Assembly: GCA_945787595.1 (NCBI GenBank)
Contig: CALZJV010000110.1
Coordinates: 1 to 31,492, forward strand
Source of the DNA: an uncultured Desulfobacterales bacterium
GTDB lineage: Bacteria; Desulfobacterota; Desulfobacteria; Desulfobacterales; JAFDCJ01
Direction of reading: 5' to 3'
DNA: 31,492 nt
In this document: positions 7,722 through 17,475 of the stretch, piece by piece
Numbering within the stretch: position 1 is the first letter of the stretch
Layout: every line of letters begins with the position of its first letter
The notes under the pieces: model-generated
Database searches by the model: none
Told to the model about the DNA's origin: nothing
The model's input: the letters and a program-made list of their open reading frames with translations, nothing else
Made by a program: the position numbers and the translations under genes

Positions 7722-8196
7722 AGGATTTGTTCTTTGAATAGACCACCTGTTCGGCGCGAAAGGAATTGCGCTTGATCGGCTTGCGGGTGTCCACTTTTAT
7801 CATTGCTTCGATGACATTTCCGGTGATATCGAAAGCCGACCCATGACAGGGACAAGCAAACTTCATCTCTTTTTCAACCCAGGGCACCGTGCACCCCAGA
7901 TGAGTACATGTGCGCGACAGCGCCAAAAATCCGCCGTCCTCCAGTCGCGCCAGGTAAAACTTTGCACGCACGAATGCGGTGACTGAATTCGGCGTAAATC
8001 TTTCGACCGCTCCTGCGCTGATAATTGAATCAGCGTTTTCTCCTCCGGCTTTCGATCTGCGGGGTCGTAGAAAAGCAAATGCCACGGCAACGAATTCAGC
8101 CAGGGCAACGCCACCCAAAATTATCCAGAGAATATTTAAAAAGGATCTTCTGGTGTTTTTGGTTTTCGGTTTTTTTTCTTGTGTTTTCGTCGGCAT
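7720..8196 (-). CDS. Rieske [2Fe-2S] protein of a b6f/bc-type complex
   Basis: 158 aa. A basic N-terminus and one membrane segment (about residues 19-43) form the anchor. The cluster-binding boxes are CTHLGC (Cys97, His99, Cys102) and CPCHGS (Cys115, Cys117, His118), which supply both Cys and both His ligands and the disulfide pair. It would take electrons from quinol at the Qo site and pass them to the multihaem cytochrome. The gene follows the cytochrome b gene, whereas many bc operons begin with the Rieske gene. Its last bases and stop codon fall at the edge of the inserted GACAGGAT repeat, so the native C-terminus may have been altered. Confidence 0.93.
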   Translation of the reverse strand: MPTKTQEKKPKTKNTRRSFLNILWIILGGVALAEFVAVAFAFLRPRRSKAGGENADSIISAGAVERFTPNSVTAFVRAKFYLARLEDGGFLALSRTCTHLGCTVPWVEKEMKFACPCHGSAFDITGNVIEAMIKVDTRKPIKRNSFRAEQVVYSKNKS

Positions 8197-8271
8197 AATT
8201 TTCTTATGTTTTGATGCATCTGTAGCCAGGAGTCAGAAGCCAGAATACTCATTTGAAACTAAATTCATTTA

Positions 8272-8404
8272 GACAGGATTAACAGGATTTTTTTGGTTTA
8301 GTTTAGCTATATCCTGTCCATCCTGTTAATCCTGTCAGAAAACTTAAAGTCCATCCCGTTAAGTTATTTATTCGATCAGGCTGGCCGCTTTTCAGGCCAG
8401 CGGC
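8272..8404. repeat. GACAGGAT-family palindromic repeat, copy B
   Basis: A perfect 17-bp inverted repeat, GACAGGATTAACAGGAT (8272-8288) against 8320-8336, encloses a 31-nt loop containing TTTTTTTGGTTTAGTTTAG. The match to copy A (1518-1659) continues to about 8404 and includes a second hairpin, GCTGGCC-8 nt-GGCCAGC (8380-8401). It occupies the junction between the cytochrome b stop and the Rieske start. No T-run follows the hairpin on either strand, so a terminator role is doubtful. Confidence 0.85.
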
Positions 8405-8415
8405 TGGGCTGACTC

Positions 8416-9813
8416 CTAATTGGCGATTTCCCAGGGCCATATCAGAGCCATACCCTGTCCACGAAACCAAATGCCGGTAATGGTCAAAATGATAAATGCG
8501 ACCACCAATAGTACAAAAACGGATTGAAGGGCCTCGTTGCTATTGGATGAAAATTTTTTCTTCACAACCTTGTAAAATAAAATTGTTGCGGTGAGCATTA
8601 AAGCAAATGGCATCAAACCGTTGCTGATTTCGCCGGGAATATCTGGTAACCAGGCTACAAAATCGATTACAAATTCATCGGCAACAATGCCGAGCGGAGT
8701 AACGACAATGGCAACCAAGGCTGACGAAATAGCCATATTGCGCCCCTTGAGTGAGGCAAACCACACCCCCGCTGTGTTGGTCTGATAATTGATATAAGGG
8801 ATGCTGAATAGAACGATCATCATTAGGATCGGTATGATAAAGAGTGCAAACAGCGGATGAAAGTGCAGCAGCAACTCCTGGATGCCGGCGAAATACCAGG
8901 GCGCTTTGGTCGGATTGGGGCTCAGCCCCGGGTTGGCTTTGGCTCCCAGGGGAGCATTAAAAATGACAGAAACAAACATAATGAAGGCGATCAGCACCAA
9001 TGCAACGACGATCTCTCTTAAAATCAAGTTGGGAATGGTTGGCACTTTCTCGTCCCGGCTGCCTCTGTCTTCATCCGGCTTGCGGGGAATTACCAAGCCG
9101 CCTGCTTTGCGGACCCGCCAGAAGTGAAAAGGCATTAAAACAAGGAGACAGGCCGGGATGACTGCTGTGTGGATGGCAAAAAAAATGGATAACGTGGCAG
9201 CTCCTATATCGTCGCCGCCTCGAACCAGAGCTTGCATCCATTCGCCAATTCCAGGAATATATTCAAACATGCCGGTACAAATGGTAATGGCCCAAAAAGC
9301 GAGCTGGTTCCAGGGCAGCAGGTATCCGGTAATATTTGAAGTCAGTACTGCCAGAAACATTGCCAAACCGATGATCCAGTTGAACTGCCGTGGCGGGTGA
9401 AATGCTCCGGTGAAAAAAACCCGTAATAGGTGTAAAAACACAATAATCAGCAGTGTGTTGCCGCTCCAGTGGTGAATGTTGCGAATCAACTGACCGAAAA
9501 AGATATTGTTTTGCAAATGAATGATAGACTCATAGGCGCGGTCGGGAAGCGGCTGGTAAACGAATTTCAACATCAACCCGGTACCAAAAAGCATGCATAC
9601 CATCACCACAGCCATACCGCCGAGGCCCCAGGTCAATGTGAATCGGAGGGTACGTTCCTGAACGCTGCGCGGGCGAAAATGAAGAATCAGGCTGTTGAAA
9701 AAATTTCGATATCTCTCACGATACTTTGGTCTTTGCAGCATGCCGGGAAAAATTGAATAGCGGATACGCTGAAGCAAGTTGAGCCGATCCGACATGACAC
9801 TGTTTTCTGGCAT
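8416..9813 (-). CDS. cytochrome b6-type subunit (fused b6 + subunit IV)
   Basis: 465 aa, long enough to contain both the four-helix haem domain and the subunit IV-like C-terminal helices. Haem ligand candidates are His114/His128 and His215/His230. The 15-residue step of the second pair is the cytochrome b6 pattern; bc1-type cytochrome b usually has 14. The Qo-site motif, usually PEWY, reads APWY (residues 304-307, KAPWYFAGIQELL). It is the first gene of the minus-strand operon. The ATG at 9813 lacks a strong Shine-Dalgarno; an in-frame ATG six codons in is an alternative. It should oxidise menaquinol at the membrane and pass electrons to the Rieske protein. Confidence 0.92.
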   Translation of the reverse strand: MPENSVMSDRLNLLQRIRYSIFPGMLQRPKYRERYRNFFNSLILHFRPRSVQERTLRFTLTWGLGGMAVVMVCMLFGTGLMLKFVYQPLPDRAYESIIHLQNNIFFGQLIRNIHHWSGNTLLIIVFLHLLRVFFTGAFHPPRQFNWIIGLAMFLAVLTSNITGYLLPWNQLAFWAITICTGMFEYIPGIGEWMQALVRGGDDIGAATLSIFFAIHTAVIPACLLVLMPFHFWRVRKAGGLVIPRKPDEDRGSRDEKVPTIPNLILREIVVALVLIAFIMFVSVIFNAPLGAKANPGLSPNPTKAPWYFAGIQELLLHFHPLFALFIIPILMMIVLFSIPYINYQTNTAGVWFASLKGRNMAISSALVAIVVTPLGIVADEFVIDFVAWLPDIPGEISNGLMPFALMLTATILFYKVVKKKFSSNSNEALQSVFVLLVVAFIILTITGIWFRGQGMALIWPWEIAN

Positions 9814-9935
9814 AAAAGACGCTTTCTATAATTCGATAGATTCATAAAATGCAGCTGCAATCCATAACGCGGAAAAATGCGTCTGTCAATACCAGTGCCA
9901 AATACGCAATCTTTTTGGAGAATCAAGGGGTTTGT

Positions 9936-9964
9936 TTGACAACCCAGTTCAATTTTACTATTTT
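9936..9964 (+). promoter_or_regulatory. promoter upstream of the mechanosensitive channel gene
   Basis: TTGACA (9936-9941), a 17-bp spacer and TATTTT (9959-9964) lie 77 bp before the start at 10041. The predicted transcript start is near 9971. The gap 9814-10040 separates divergent operons, so it should also hold the cytochrome b promoter, which I could not pinpoint. Confidence 0.6.
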
Positions 9965-10040
9965 CTATCTCATCCAAATTTTGTCCGTCAGCACCTGACC
10001 TCACGCAAGCGTCACCTCATCAGTGCCCGGGAGACGAGAT

Positions 10041-13000
10041 ATGCAGAATATAATGAAAAAACTTGTCGGTTTGCTTACCGTTAGTTCGATATGGCTGCTG
10101 CCGCTGATTCTACCGGAGATCCAGGCCCAGCAGACAGCAACTCCCCCATCAACGGCCGCTCCCTCCCCGACCATAACCATTGAGGAGCTGAAATCCCGGC
10201 GCTTAGCCATCGAAAGTATGACGGATATCGATACCACGGTTAAAACCGACAGTCTGAGATATATAGATCGAGCGATTACGGATATAGCGCTGGCCGACAG
10301 CACCACCGAAAAGGCAAATGAACTCTCAGAGCTCATCCGGACAGCCCCCGAGCGGATGAAAATATTGCAGGCCGAGCTGAAAAAGCCGTTCATGGCGCCT
10401 GAAAACGTCGAGATACGCGCGCAGCAAATGCGCACCTTAAAGCTTGAACAACGACTCCGCCAGAAAGAAGCCGAACTCGCGACGGCGCTGAGCAGGCTGA
10501 CAGAGTGGAGTGATCGCTTAACGGCTGAGAAGAATATCATCAACCAAACAACCGAACAGCTCGCCACCGCAACCAGCCGGCTCGAAGACATTCAAACGGA
10601 GCTGGAAACAATATCCGACCCGGCAGAGACAGATATACGCAATCATTCCAGGATGCTCAGCCTCGAGTCCGAGCAGCAAAAATTAACCGCCGAAATCAAA
10701 TTAAACGAGCAGCGACAGCGCAGCTATAATCTGCTCATAGAATTGTTCAGCACAGAACGAGACGTCGCTCAGAAAAAGGTGGAAAGCCGCGAAAGAATGT
10801 TGAAAAACTGGCAGACCGAAGTTCAGAAACGCCGCCAGCAGGAGGCCGCTCAGGCCCGGGAGGTTGCCCAGGACGCCATCGGCGAGGTTCCCCTGCTGCC
10901 CAAGATGGTCCAGGACCAGTTTGACATCAACATTCAACTGAGTACCAGGGTGGAAAATATTACCCAAGAAGAAGCAGAACTGGCAGGAAAATATGAAGGT
11001 TATCAATCCCGTCTGAAAGCGCTGGAAACGGAATTTGAAACGGCAAAAAAGAGAGTTGAATCCGCCGTACTCACCGAGGCCATCGGGTTGGCGCTGCGCA
11101 AACAGCGTCTGAACCTGCCCAGTGCCGATCAGTATTTTGCGGGGTCCGAGGCCCGCCAGATCAAAATGAGCGAAATCAGCGAAAAGCAGATCGAGCTGGA
11201 TCGGTTGCTGCGCGAACATTCCGACCCCAAGGCCCTGGCAGATGGCGTCATCGATTCCGTCAGCTTTCTATCGGATGTCGACCGCAAGTCACTCGATTCG
11301 AAAATTCAGCAATTGGTAACCAATCGCCTCGATATCATTCATAAATTGCAATCCGGCAACGACCGGATCTTCAAATTAATACAGGATATTGAATTTACCG
11401 AACAACAGCTGGTCGATACTGCCGAGGATTTCGGTGAACTACTCGATCGCCATCTGCTATGGATTCGCAGCTCCAAGCCGGTCGGTATCGGTGACATCAA
11501 GAAGCTGCAAGTCTCCCTGGGATGGTTTTTCAAACCGGCTTCCTGGGACCGATTATTCAAGGATATGGGCCAGTCATTCCGTCAGAAGACCGCCGTCTGG
11601 ACAATCGGTTTGCTGATCGGTTTGTTTCTGATCGTCAGTCGCAGATGGGCCCGCAGAAAACTGAAGGATATCGCTGAATGCGTCGGGCAGCAAGTGGAGG
11701 ATTCCTTCCTGCTGACGATGAAGGCCCTGGGGCTGACGGTGGTGCTGGCCGCTGTCTGGCCCTTCCTGCTGGCGTTTCCGGCAATTCAACTGACAAGTCT
11801 GCGTCAGGCAGACCCGTTCAGTACGGGCATTGCCGGTGGCCTGATCTACGTTACCCGCCCCCTGATATTTATGGTCGTGCTCTACCATATCTGCCGTGCA
11901 CACGGTCTGGCCCAGGCACACTTTCAATGGCCGGAGTCAGTCCGCCGCACCCTGAAGCGCAATCTGGGCTGGCTGATCCCGATCGTAGCGTTGACCTCCT
12001 TTTTCCAGGGAGCGATGGTAGCAGTGCAACACTTTGAATACAGCGATGCGCTCGCCCAATTAGCCCTCATGATCCAGACCTTGGCCATGTCCATATTCGC
12101 AGCGCGCATCTTGAGATTCGGGAGCGGCATCACATCCGTATTGATTGAAAAACACCCCCAAAGCTGGCTGTGTCGTCTGCGATACGTCTGGTATCCCCTG
12201 ATCATCCTTGTGCCGCTCTTTATTCTCTGCCTGGCGGTGATCGGGTATTATTATTCCGCATTCGAAATACGAAGCCTTGTCCGCAATACCATAGGGCTGT
12301 TATTCGTGTTGATTGTCTTCAACGATCTGGTGCTGCGAATGCTGATGCTGGCCCGTCGCAGGATTGCAATAAAAAAAGCCATTGCAAAACAGGAGTTGTA
12401 TCTTAAAACGGCCGCAGACACGGAAGCTGACGCAGATGCCGGAGGCGGTGCACGGCCATTGATGATGGAAACCATCGTCGAAATGAGTGAGATTGATGAA
12501 CAAACCCGTACGCTTTTGAAACTGGCTCTGTTCATCTTGGCGCTGGCAGGAATCTGGGCAATCTGGGAGCCCGTCTTTCCGGCCTTCGGCATCCTGCAGG
12601 ATATCCAATTCTGGAGTTACAGTACGGTGGTGGACGGCGTTGCAAAAACGGTTCCCATCACCCTGGCCAACATCGGCATGGCCGTCATTGTGGCCGTGAC
12701 AACCATCATTGCCGGCCATAACCTGCCGGGCCTGCTGGAAGTTATTTTGTTGAATCGTCTGCCGCTGGATCCCGGGGCGCGATATGCCTACTCAACTGTC
12801 TGCCGATATACGATCACAGCGATCGGTATCATTATTGTTTTTAATACGATCGGTATCAGATGGGCAAATTTGCAGTGGCTGGTGGCGGCGCTGAGTGTCG
12901 GCCTCGGTTTCGGCTTGCAGGAAATTGTGGCAAACTTTGTCTGCGGATTGATCGTCCTGTTCGAGCGGCCCTTCAGGATCGGGGATACGGTCACCATCGG

Positions 13001-13520
13001 CGACATCAATGGAACTGTGACGCGTATTCGTATCCGGGCGACAACGGTCGCCGACTTTGACCGCAAGGAGTTGATCGTTCCCAACAAAGAGTTTATCGTC
13101 GGCCGCCTGATCAACTGGTCGCTTTCGGATAAACATGTCCGGATTCGGATACCGGTTGGCATCGCTTACGGCTCCGATACCAAATTGGCCGCAGAACTGC
13201 TCGTGCAGGCCGCCCGTAACAATCCGCGTGTTCTCTCAAAACCCGCTGCGGAAGCCGTCTTCAAGGGCTTTGGCGACAACAGTTTGGACTTTGAACTGCG
13301 GGTATATATCAACGGAATTGAGAACTGGTGGGCGATGCAGCATGAATTGAACGTTACCATTGATAACGCCTTCAAAGAAGCAGGAGTCACGATTGCCTTC
13401 CCCCAGCGCGATGTGCATCTGGATGCAACCGGCCCACTGGATGTTCGGGTGGTGTCAGCGCCATCCGGTTCAGAGGTCGAAAAACGGTCATCTGCGGCCC
13501 AAAAAAAACAGGGCAGTTAA
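10041..13520 (+). CDS. MscK/KefA-like mechanosensitive ion channel
   Basis: 1159 aa from the ATG at 10041, preceded by GGGAG with 7-nt spacing; a GTG at 10023 is in frame but less likely. A signal peptide (about 1-28) leads to a long Glu/Gln/Arg-rich periplasmic coiled-coil region (about 35-470). About ten membrane helices follow (roughly 510-920). The C-terminus is an MscS channel domain with GFGLQEIVANFVCGLIVLFE and RPFRIGDTVTIGDINGTVTR. Family knowledge: such proteins open under membrane tension to release solutes during osmotic downshock. The size and layout match MscK-type rather than short MscS proteins. The next gene starts 93 bp downstream in the same direction. Confidence 0.93.
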   Translation: MQNIMKKLVGLLTVSSIWLLPLILPEIQAQQTATPPSTAAPSPTITIEELKSRRLAIESMTDIDTTVKTDSLRYIDRAITDIALADSTTEKANELSELIRTAPERMKILQAELKKPFMAPENVEIRAQQMRTLKLEQRLRQKEAELATALSRLTEWSDRLTAEKNIINQTTEQLATATSRLEDIQTELETISDPAETDIRNHSRMLSLESEQQKLTAEIKLNEQRQRSYNLLIELFSTERDVAQKKVESRERMLKNWQTEVQKRRQQEAAQAREVAQDAIGEVPLLPKMVQDQFDINIQLSTRVENITQEEAELAGKYEGYQSRLKALETEFETAKKRVESAVLTEAIGLALRKQRLNLPSADQYFAGSEARQIKMSEISEKQIELDRLLREHSDPKALADGVIDSVSFLSDVDRKSLDSKIQQLVTNRLDIIHKLQSGNDRIFKLIQDIEFTEQQLVDTAEDFGELLDRHLLWIRSSKPVGIGDIKKLQVSLGWFFKPASWDRLFKDMGQSFRQKTAVWTIGLLIGLFLIVSRRWARRKLKDIAECVGQQVEDSFLLTMKALGLTVVLAAVWPFLLAFPAIQLTSLRQADPFSTGIAGGLIYVTRPLIFMVVLYHICRAHGLAQAHFQWPESVRRTLKRNLGWLIPIVALTSFFQGAMVAVQHFEYSDALAQLALMIQTLAMSIFAARILRFGSGITSVLIEKHPQSWLCRLRYVWYPLIILVPLFILCLAVIGYYYSAFEIRSLVRNTIGLLFVLIVFNDLVLRMLMLARRRIAIKKAIAKQELYLKTAADTEADADAGGGARPLMMETIVEMSEIDEQTRTLLKLALFILALAGIWAIWEPVFPAFGILQDIQFWSYSTVVDGVAKTVPITLANIGMAVIVAVTTIIAGHNLPGLLEVILLNRLPLDPGARYAYSTVCRYTITAIGIIIVFNTIGIRWANLQWLVAALSVGLGFGLQEIVANFVCGLIVLFERPFRIGDTVTIGDINGTVTRIRIRATTVADFDRKELIVPNKEFIVGRLINWSLSDKHVRIRIPVGIAYGSDTKLAAELLVQAARNNPRVLSKPAAEAVFKGFGDNSLDFELRVYINGIENWWAMQHELNVTIDNAFKEAGVTIAFPQRDVHLDATGPLDVRVVSAPSGSEVEKRSSAAQKKQGS

Positions 13521-13613
13521 TCTGTGGATTCCGTTCCTCTTAGGAATGAAAGCAGTCGATGGTTGATCAGCAGATACTCGGTGACAGAGATTTTATAAAG
13601 AAGATCACATAAT

Positions 13614-16600
13614 ATGAAAACCCTAATAAAATCAGTTAAGCGAATCCTTGCGGCAGCACTCGTCTTGCTAGGTGCTGCGCTCCTGGCGATAATTTTCAGC
13701 TATCTTTGGGTTGACGACACCACCTTGGTTTCGCAAATGGTCAAACGCTTGGAGTCGTCGTCAGACATCCGCATCCTGCACCGGGGAGATGCGCATATCA
13801 CGCGCACCTTGGCGCCGATTCTGACATTGGATGACCTGATCATTGCGGATACCGGCAGACAGTTCCGGGTTGAAACCGCTTCGCTGGCGGTGCAGATCAG
13901 CCTGCCGAAATTGCTGCTTGGGCAGTTGGACATACCACGCCTGTTGATCGGTGCTACCCGCATTGAAATCGAGCAAGATCAATCGCCCGAAAAACCGGCG
14001 GCCGCACCGCTGCTGAAACCTGGCCTAACACGCTCAGCACTGCCACTCACACCGGTATTGCATGATATTAGAATTTCAAAACTGGAAATCATGCATAACG
14101 GTGGCGAAGTACCCATGCCTGGCAGCCATTTAAGTGGATTGATTCTGAAGCTGAATACCGACAACAGCATGGATTTGAGCGGACAACTGAAGCTTGCCGA
14201 TCAGAACATCGATGTCAACGCCGTCCTGAGGGATGTGAATGAATATTTTGGCAGACAACCGCTGGCCTTCTCTCTGGGGATGCAGAGGGCACCGTTTAAG
14301 CTTTCTGTGGAAGGCCATATCGATTTTGGCCAACCCGTTGCGACCATCGAAGCAGTTGCGCGCGGATGGACACCGGATGCTGCAAAGATGGGAACGGGAA
14401 TCCAAGATATTGAAATTCCAGGAAAATTAACCCTTGAAGCGCAACTCAAGGGTACCTTTGCCCAGCTTGCCCTAGAACAGATCACAGCAAGCTGGCATGG
14501 TCCCGACCATTCCGGCGCGGAACTGAAAGGCCGCATCGCAAATGTAATTGGGCTTGACGGGGTGCAACTCAACCTGGCCGGCAAGCTGGATAACCCGGCC
14601 TGGTTAACGCCCGTGCTGCCGGAAAGCATAGGAGCCTTGAAAAGTGCCGGTTCATCGGCCCAGATCTCCGGCGCATATCCGATGTTTGACGTTAGCAATT
14701 TCGATTTTCATGGCAAAACGGAACATGACCTGGACGTATCGCTGTCCGGCCGGTTCGATCTGGCCCATTCGTCGATCGGCCTTCATCCGGCCAACTTCCA
14801 TCTTGACCTGGCATTTGCCGCTCCTAAAACCCGCGCAGCACGGGCCCTGCTTTTTGAAACAATACCGGAATTTGGCGCCATTACCGGCAGGGGTGATATT
14901 CGCTCCGCGGTAGGTGACCCATCGATAAAGAATATCACGGTCCAAATCAAAGACACAAACGGTATTCAGGTAAGCTTGAGCGGTGCAATTGCCAAATTGC
15001 CACTGTCAGATCAACCCAGCTCCGGCTATGATATGGACGTGTCCATGAAAGCCGGAAAGGCTGCGGACATGGCCGCACGGGTCGGTATTAAGTTGCCCGC
15101 GCTCGGCCCCCTAAATCTGAACTTCAGAATCGAAGGTTCCAGCCAGGCCTTGCAACTCAACAAGATTAAGCTTTCCGCAGGCAGGCAAGACGCCGTCCGG
15201 ATCGGTGTCCAGGGTCAGCTGGCGTTTGGTGACTGGGATCAGGCCGACCCGTTTGAGAAGATCGACCTGAAGCTGCAAGCACAAAGTCACACGACCCGGG
15301 CACTGGGCACTTTGATCGATCAGAAACTTCCTGAGTTGGGCAATCTCAGCGCTAAGGCCCGCTTGCACACGGTTTCCGGCCGGCACCGGCTCGACCAGCT
15401 CCATATTCAGACCGCCGGGGCCGCAGCACTGAGCGCAGCAGTCTCCGGTTCGGTGGCGCATGTCAGCCTGCTGCCGGAGTTGCGTTTCGCAAAGATCAAA
15501 CTGGATGCCCAGGCCAGCAGCGGCGATACGGCGCAGCTCAATACGGTACTCGGGTTAAAGGATGAAATCCCGCCGATCGGGCCCCTTAAGGTGCAAACCC
15601 GGATATCCGGCGATGATCGCAATCTTGATATCGGTAACTTCTTTATGGAAGCCGGTCAAAAAGACCTGCTGCTGGTGAAGCTGAGTGGCCTTCTTTGTAA
15701 GCTCAGTGCCTCCAATCAATGGCAGCCGCAGAATACCGCTCTTTTCATGCAGGCCAGTTCCCGCAGCAGCCGTGCCCTTGCAGAAACACTGGGCTTCAGC
15801 CTGCCGGACCTGGGTCCGCTTTCCGCACGGGCCAACATTTACGCCAAGAACAAAAAGTTCAGCCTCGACTCCGCCCAGCTGCGGCTGGGAGACATGGATA
15901 ATCCGGTTGTGGAAGCCGCGGGTTATATCCATGACCTGCCTGCAATGAAGGGCGTCAAATGGGATGCCCAGTTACATCTGGATGCCCGTCGCCTTGGGGC
16001 CTTTGCCGGTTTCCCCAAACTGGCCGAGCTGGGTGCCGTCACAGGCCGTCTGTCAATCTCGGACAGTGATGGAATCCTGGGGATTGATTCACTCCATGCC
16101 GAAACCGAGCAATCGAAATTGCTGGGTCTGAAAATGGACGGCAGCTTTGATAATTTCAAGGACCCCTCCACACTGATTCTCGAAAGCAGCCTGACTGCAC
16201 GGGACTTGCAACTGATTGGAGCAATCTTTGATCTTGCATGGCCCGCCATCGGGCCGGTGCAACTGGATAGTCAGATCAAAAATAGCGACCATGGCCAGGA
16301 GTTCAAAAGCACGCTGACTGCAGGCCAAACCGAACTACAGACAACCCTCAAGGCGGTCTTTAACACGACCCCGATGCGGGTAAACGGTACGATCGAGGCC
16401 CGCAAACTGTTTATGCCGGATCTGTCTGAGAAGGCCGCCGAGCCAGGTAAAGAGAAACCTTCAAACAAGGAACCCGTATTCAGCCGGACACCCATAGCGG
16501 TTGACTGGCTGAAAAAAGTCGATGCCGATATTGCCATTAATGTTGAATCTTTTGCGCAAGAATCGTCAGGAGCGGATTCCGCCAAATTCCAAGTGGTACT

Positions 16601-17357
16601 GAACTCGGGTGTGCTGTCGATCGGCCCGGCGCATTTGGTCTATCCCAAAGGAAAACTCGACATCGACCTGCAGCTTGATACGCGAAATCATCCCCGGCTG
16701 AGGTTCAGCGCATTCGGCCAAAAGCTCGATCCCTGGCGGACAATGGATATCGAGGGACACGAGAAAGAGTTTGAGGCAGAGATAAATGTCGACATGTCCT
16801 TGAGCACATCCGGGGCAACTCCGCATGAATTGGCTGCAAATAGCCAGGGCAGCATCTATATAACGCTACAAAACGGCAAGATTCGTACGGCCCCGATCGA
16901 TCTGGTTTTTATGGATCTTGCGGGCTGGGCCTGGCGTAAAACGACCAATGACAAGTATTACGTTTTCGATTGCGGGGTGGCCGATTTCAGCATCGAGCAG
17001 GGCGTCGTATCGACAAAAGCCTTTATTCTCGACACCAAGGACATTGCGATTACCGGCGCGGGAACCATCGATCTGGGCCGTGAGGAAGTCGAATACGTCC
17101 TGCTGCCAAAAAAGAAAACGAGATTCATTCACAAAGCCGACCCGGTAAAGATCGCAGGCCCGTTGAACGATCCTTCCGTCAAGGCGCTTCCCTGGAAATC
17201 GGCCGCGACCACTTACGGCAAGTACGCTGGGATGATTTTTTTGCCCTATATTTTTATACCGCTCACCGCAGCGGACTACCTTGTGGGCAACCTAAAATCT
17301 AAAGCTGTAAAATCGCCGTGTCTGGAATATCAGAAGAGCCACAAGATGAAAAAATAG
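13614..17357 (+). CDS. giant AsmA-like envelope protein
   Basis: 1247 aa. One N-terminal signal-anchor helix (about residues 8-32) is followed by a long periplasmic region rich in repeated beta-type segments, such as LPDLGPLSARANIYAKNKKF and similar LP-x-LG-x-L units near residues 430, 500, 570, 660 and 730. The C-terminal part (about 1060-1190, TAPIDLVFMDLAGW and DIAITGAGTIDLG) fits the AsmA_2 domain. Family knowledge: AsmA/TamB/YhdP-like proteins are inner-membrane-anchored bridges implicated in moving phospholipids to the outer membrane. The start has only a weak AAGAAG upstream and may depend on coupling with the channel gene. Confidence 0.87.
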   Translation: MKTLIKSVKRILAAALVLLGAALLAIIFSYLWVDDTTLVSQMVKRLESSSDIRILHRGDAHITRTLAPILTLDDLIIADTGRQFRVETASLAVQISLPKLLLGQLDIPRLLIGATRIEIEQDQSPEKPAAAPLLKPGLTRSALPLTPVLHDIRISKLEIMHNGGEVPMPGSHLSGLILKLNTDNSMDLSGQLKLADQNIDVNAVLRDVNEYFGRQPLAFSLGMQRAPFKLSVEGHIDFGQPVATIEAVARGWTPDAAKMGTGIQDIEIPGKLTLEAQLKGTFAQLALEQITASWHGPDHSGAELKGRIANVIGLDGVQLNLAGKLDNPAWLTPVLPESIGALKSAGSSAQISGAYPMFDVSNFDFHGKTEHDLDVSLSGRFDLAHSSIGLHPANFHLDLAFAAPKTRAARALLFETIPEFGAITGRGDIRSAVGDPSIKNITVQIKDTNGIQVSLSGAIAKLPLSDQPSSGYDMDVSMKAGKAADMAARVGIKLPALGPLNLNFRIEGSSQALQLNKIKLSAGRQDAVRIGVQGQLAFGDWDQADPFEKIDLKLQAQSHTTRALGTLIDQKLPELGNLSAKARLHTVSGRHRLDQLHIQTAGAAALSAAVSGSVAHVSLLPELRFAKIKLDAQASSGDTAQLNTVLGLKDEIPPIGPLKVQTRISGDDRNLDIGNFFMEAGQKDLLLVKLSGLLCKLSASNQWQPQNTALFMQASSRSSRALAETLGFSLPDLGPLSARANIYAKNKKFSLDSAQLRLGDMDNPVVEAAGYIHDLPAMKGVKWDAQLHLDARRLGAFAGFPKLAELGAVTGRLSISDSDGILGIDSLHAETEQSKLLGLKMDGSFDNFKDPSTLILESSLTARDLQLIGAIFDLAWPAIGPVQLDSQIKNSDHGQEFKSTLTAGQTELQTTLKAVFNTTPMRVNGTIEARKLFMPDLSEKAAEPGKEKPSNKEPVFSRTPIAVDWLKKVDADIAINVESFAQESSGADSAKFQVVLNSGVLSIGPAHLVYPKGKLDIDLQLDTRNHPRLRFSAFGQKLDPWRTMDIEGHEKEFEAEINVDMSLSTSGATPHELAANSQGSIYITLQNGKIRTAPIDLVFMDLAGWAWRKTTNDKYYVFDCGVADFSIEQGVVSTKAFILDTKDIAITGAGTIDLGREEVEYVLLPKKKTRFIHKADPVKIAGPLNDPSVKALPWKSAATTYGKYAGMIFLPYIFIPLTAADYLVGNLKSKAVKSPCLEYQKSHKMKK

Positions 17358-17408
17358 GAATTCGAGAAGATGTAACACCCCGAAATGTCAGGGAGAGAAT
17401 TATTTTGA

Positions 17409-17475
17409 TTGACAACATTCTTTTCATCGAATATAGTTAATTAACATTTTTGTTAATCAACTATATTCGATGAAA
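17409..17475 (+). promoter_or_regulatory. AbiE promoter with 24-bp inverted-repeat operator
   Basis: TTGACA (17409-17414), 17 bp and TATAGT (17432-17437) form a near-consensus promoter. Arms at 17422-17445 and 17452-17475 are complementary at 23 of 24 positions (mismatch at 17439/17458) around a 6-nt loop. One arm covers the -10 box and the other covers the ATG. Family knowledge: AbiEi antitoxins repress their own operon through inverted repeats. The predicted transcript begins near 17444 and has no Shine-Dalgarno before the ATG. Confidence 0.8.

Noticed and set aside
8380..8401. GCTGGCC hairpin as a terminator for the cytochrome b gene
   Set aside because: No T-run follows on the minus strand, and the hairpin is part of a repeat also found at 1518-1659.
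10001..10591. 196-codon Ser/Val-rich minus-strand open frame
   Set aside because: It is antisense to the MscK-like coding sequence, which has clear domains; the composition is that of a reverse-frame shadow.
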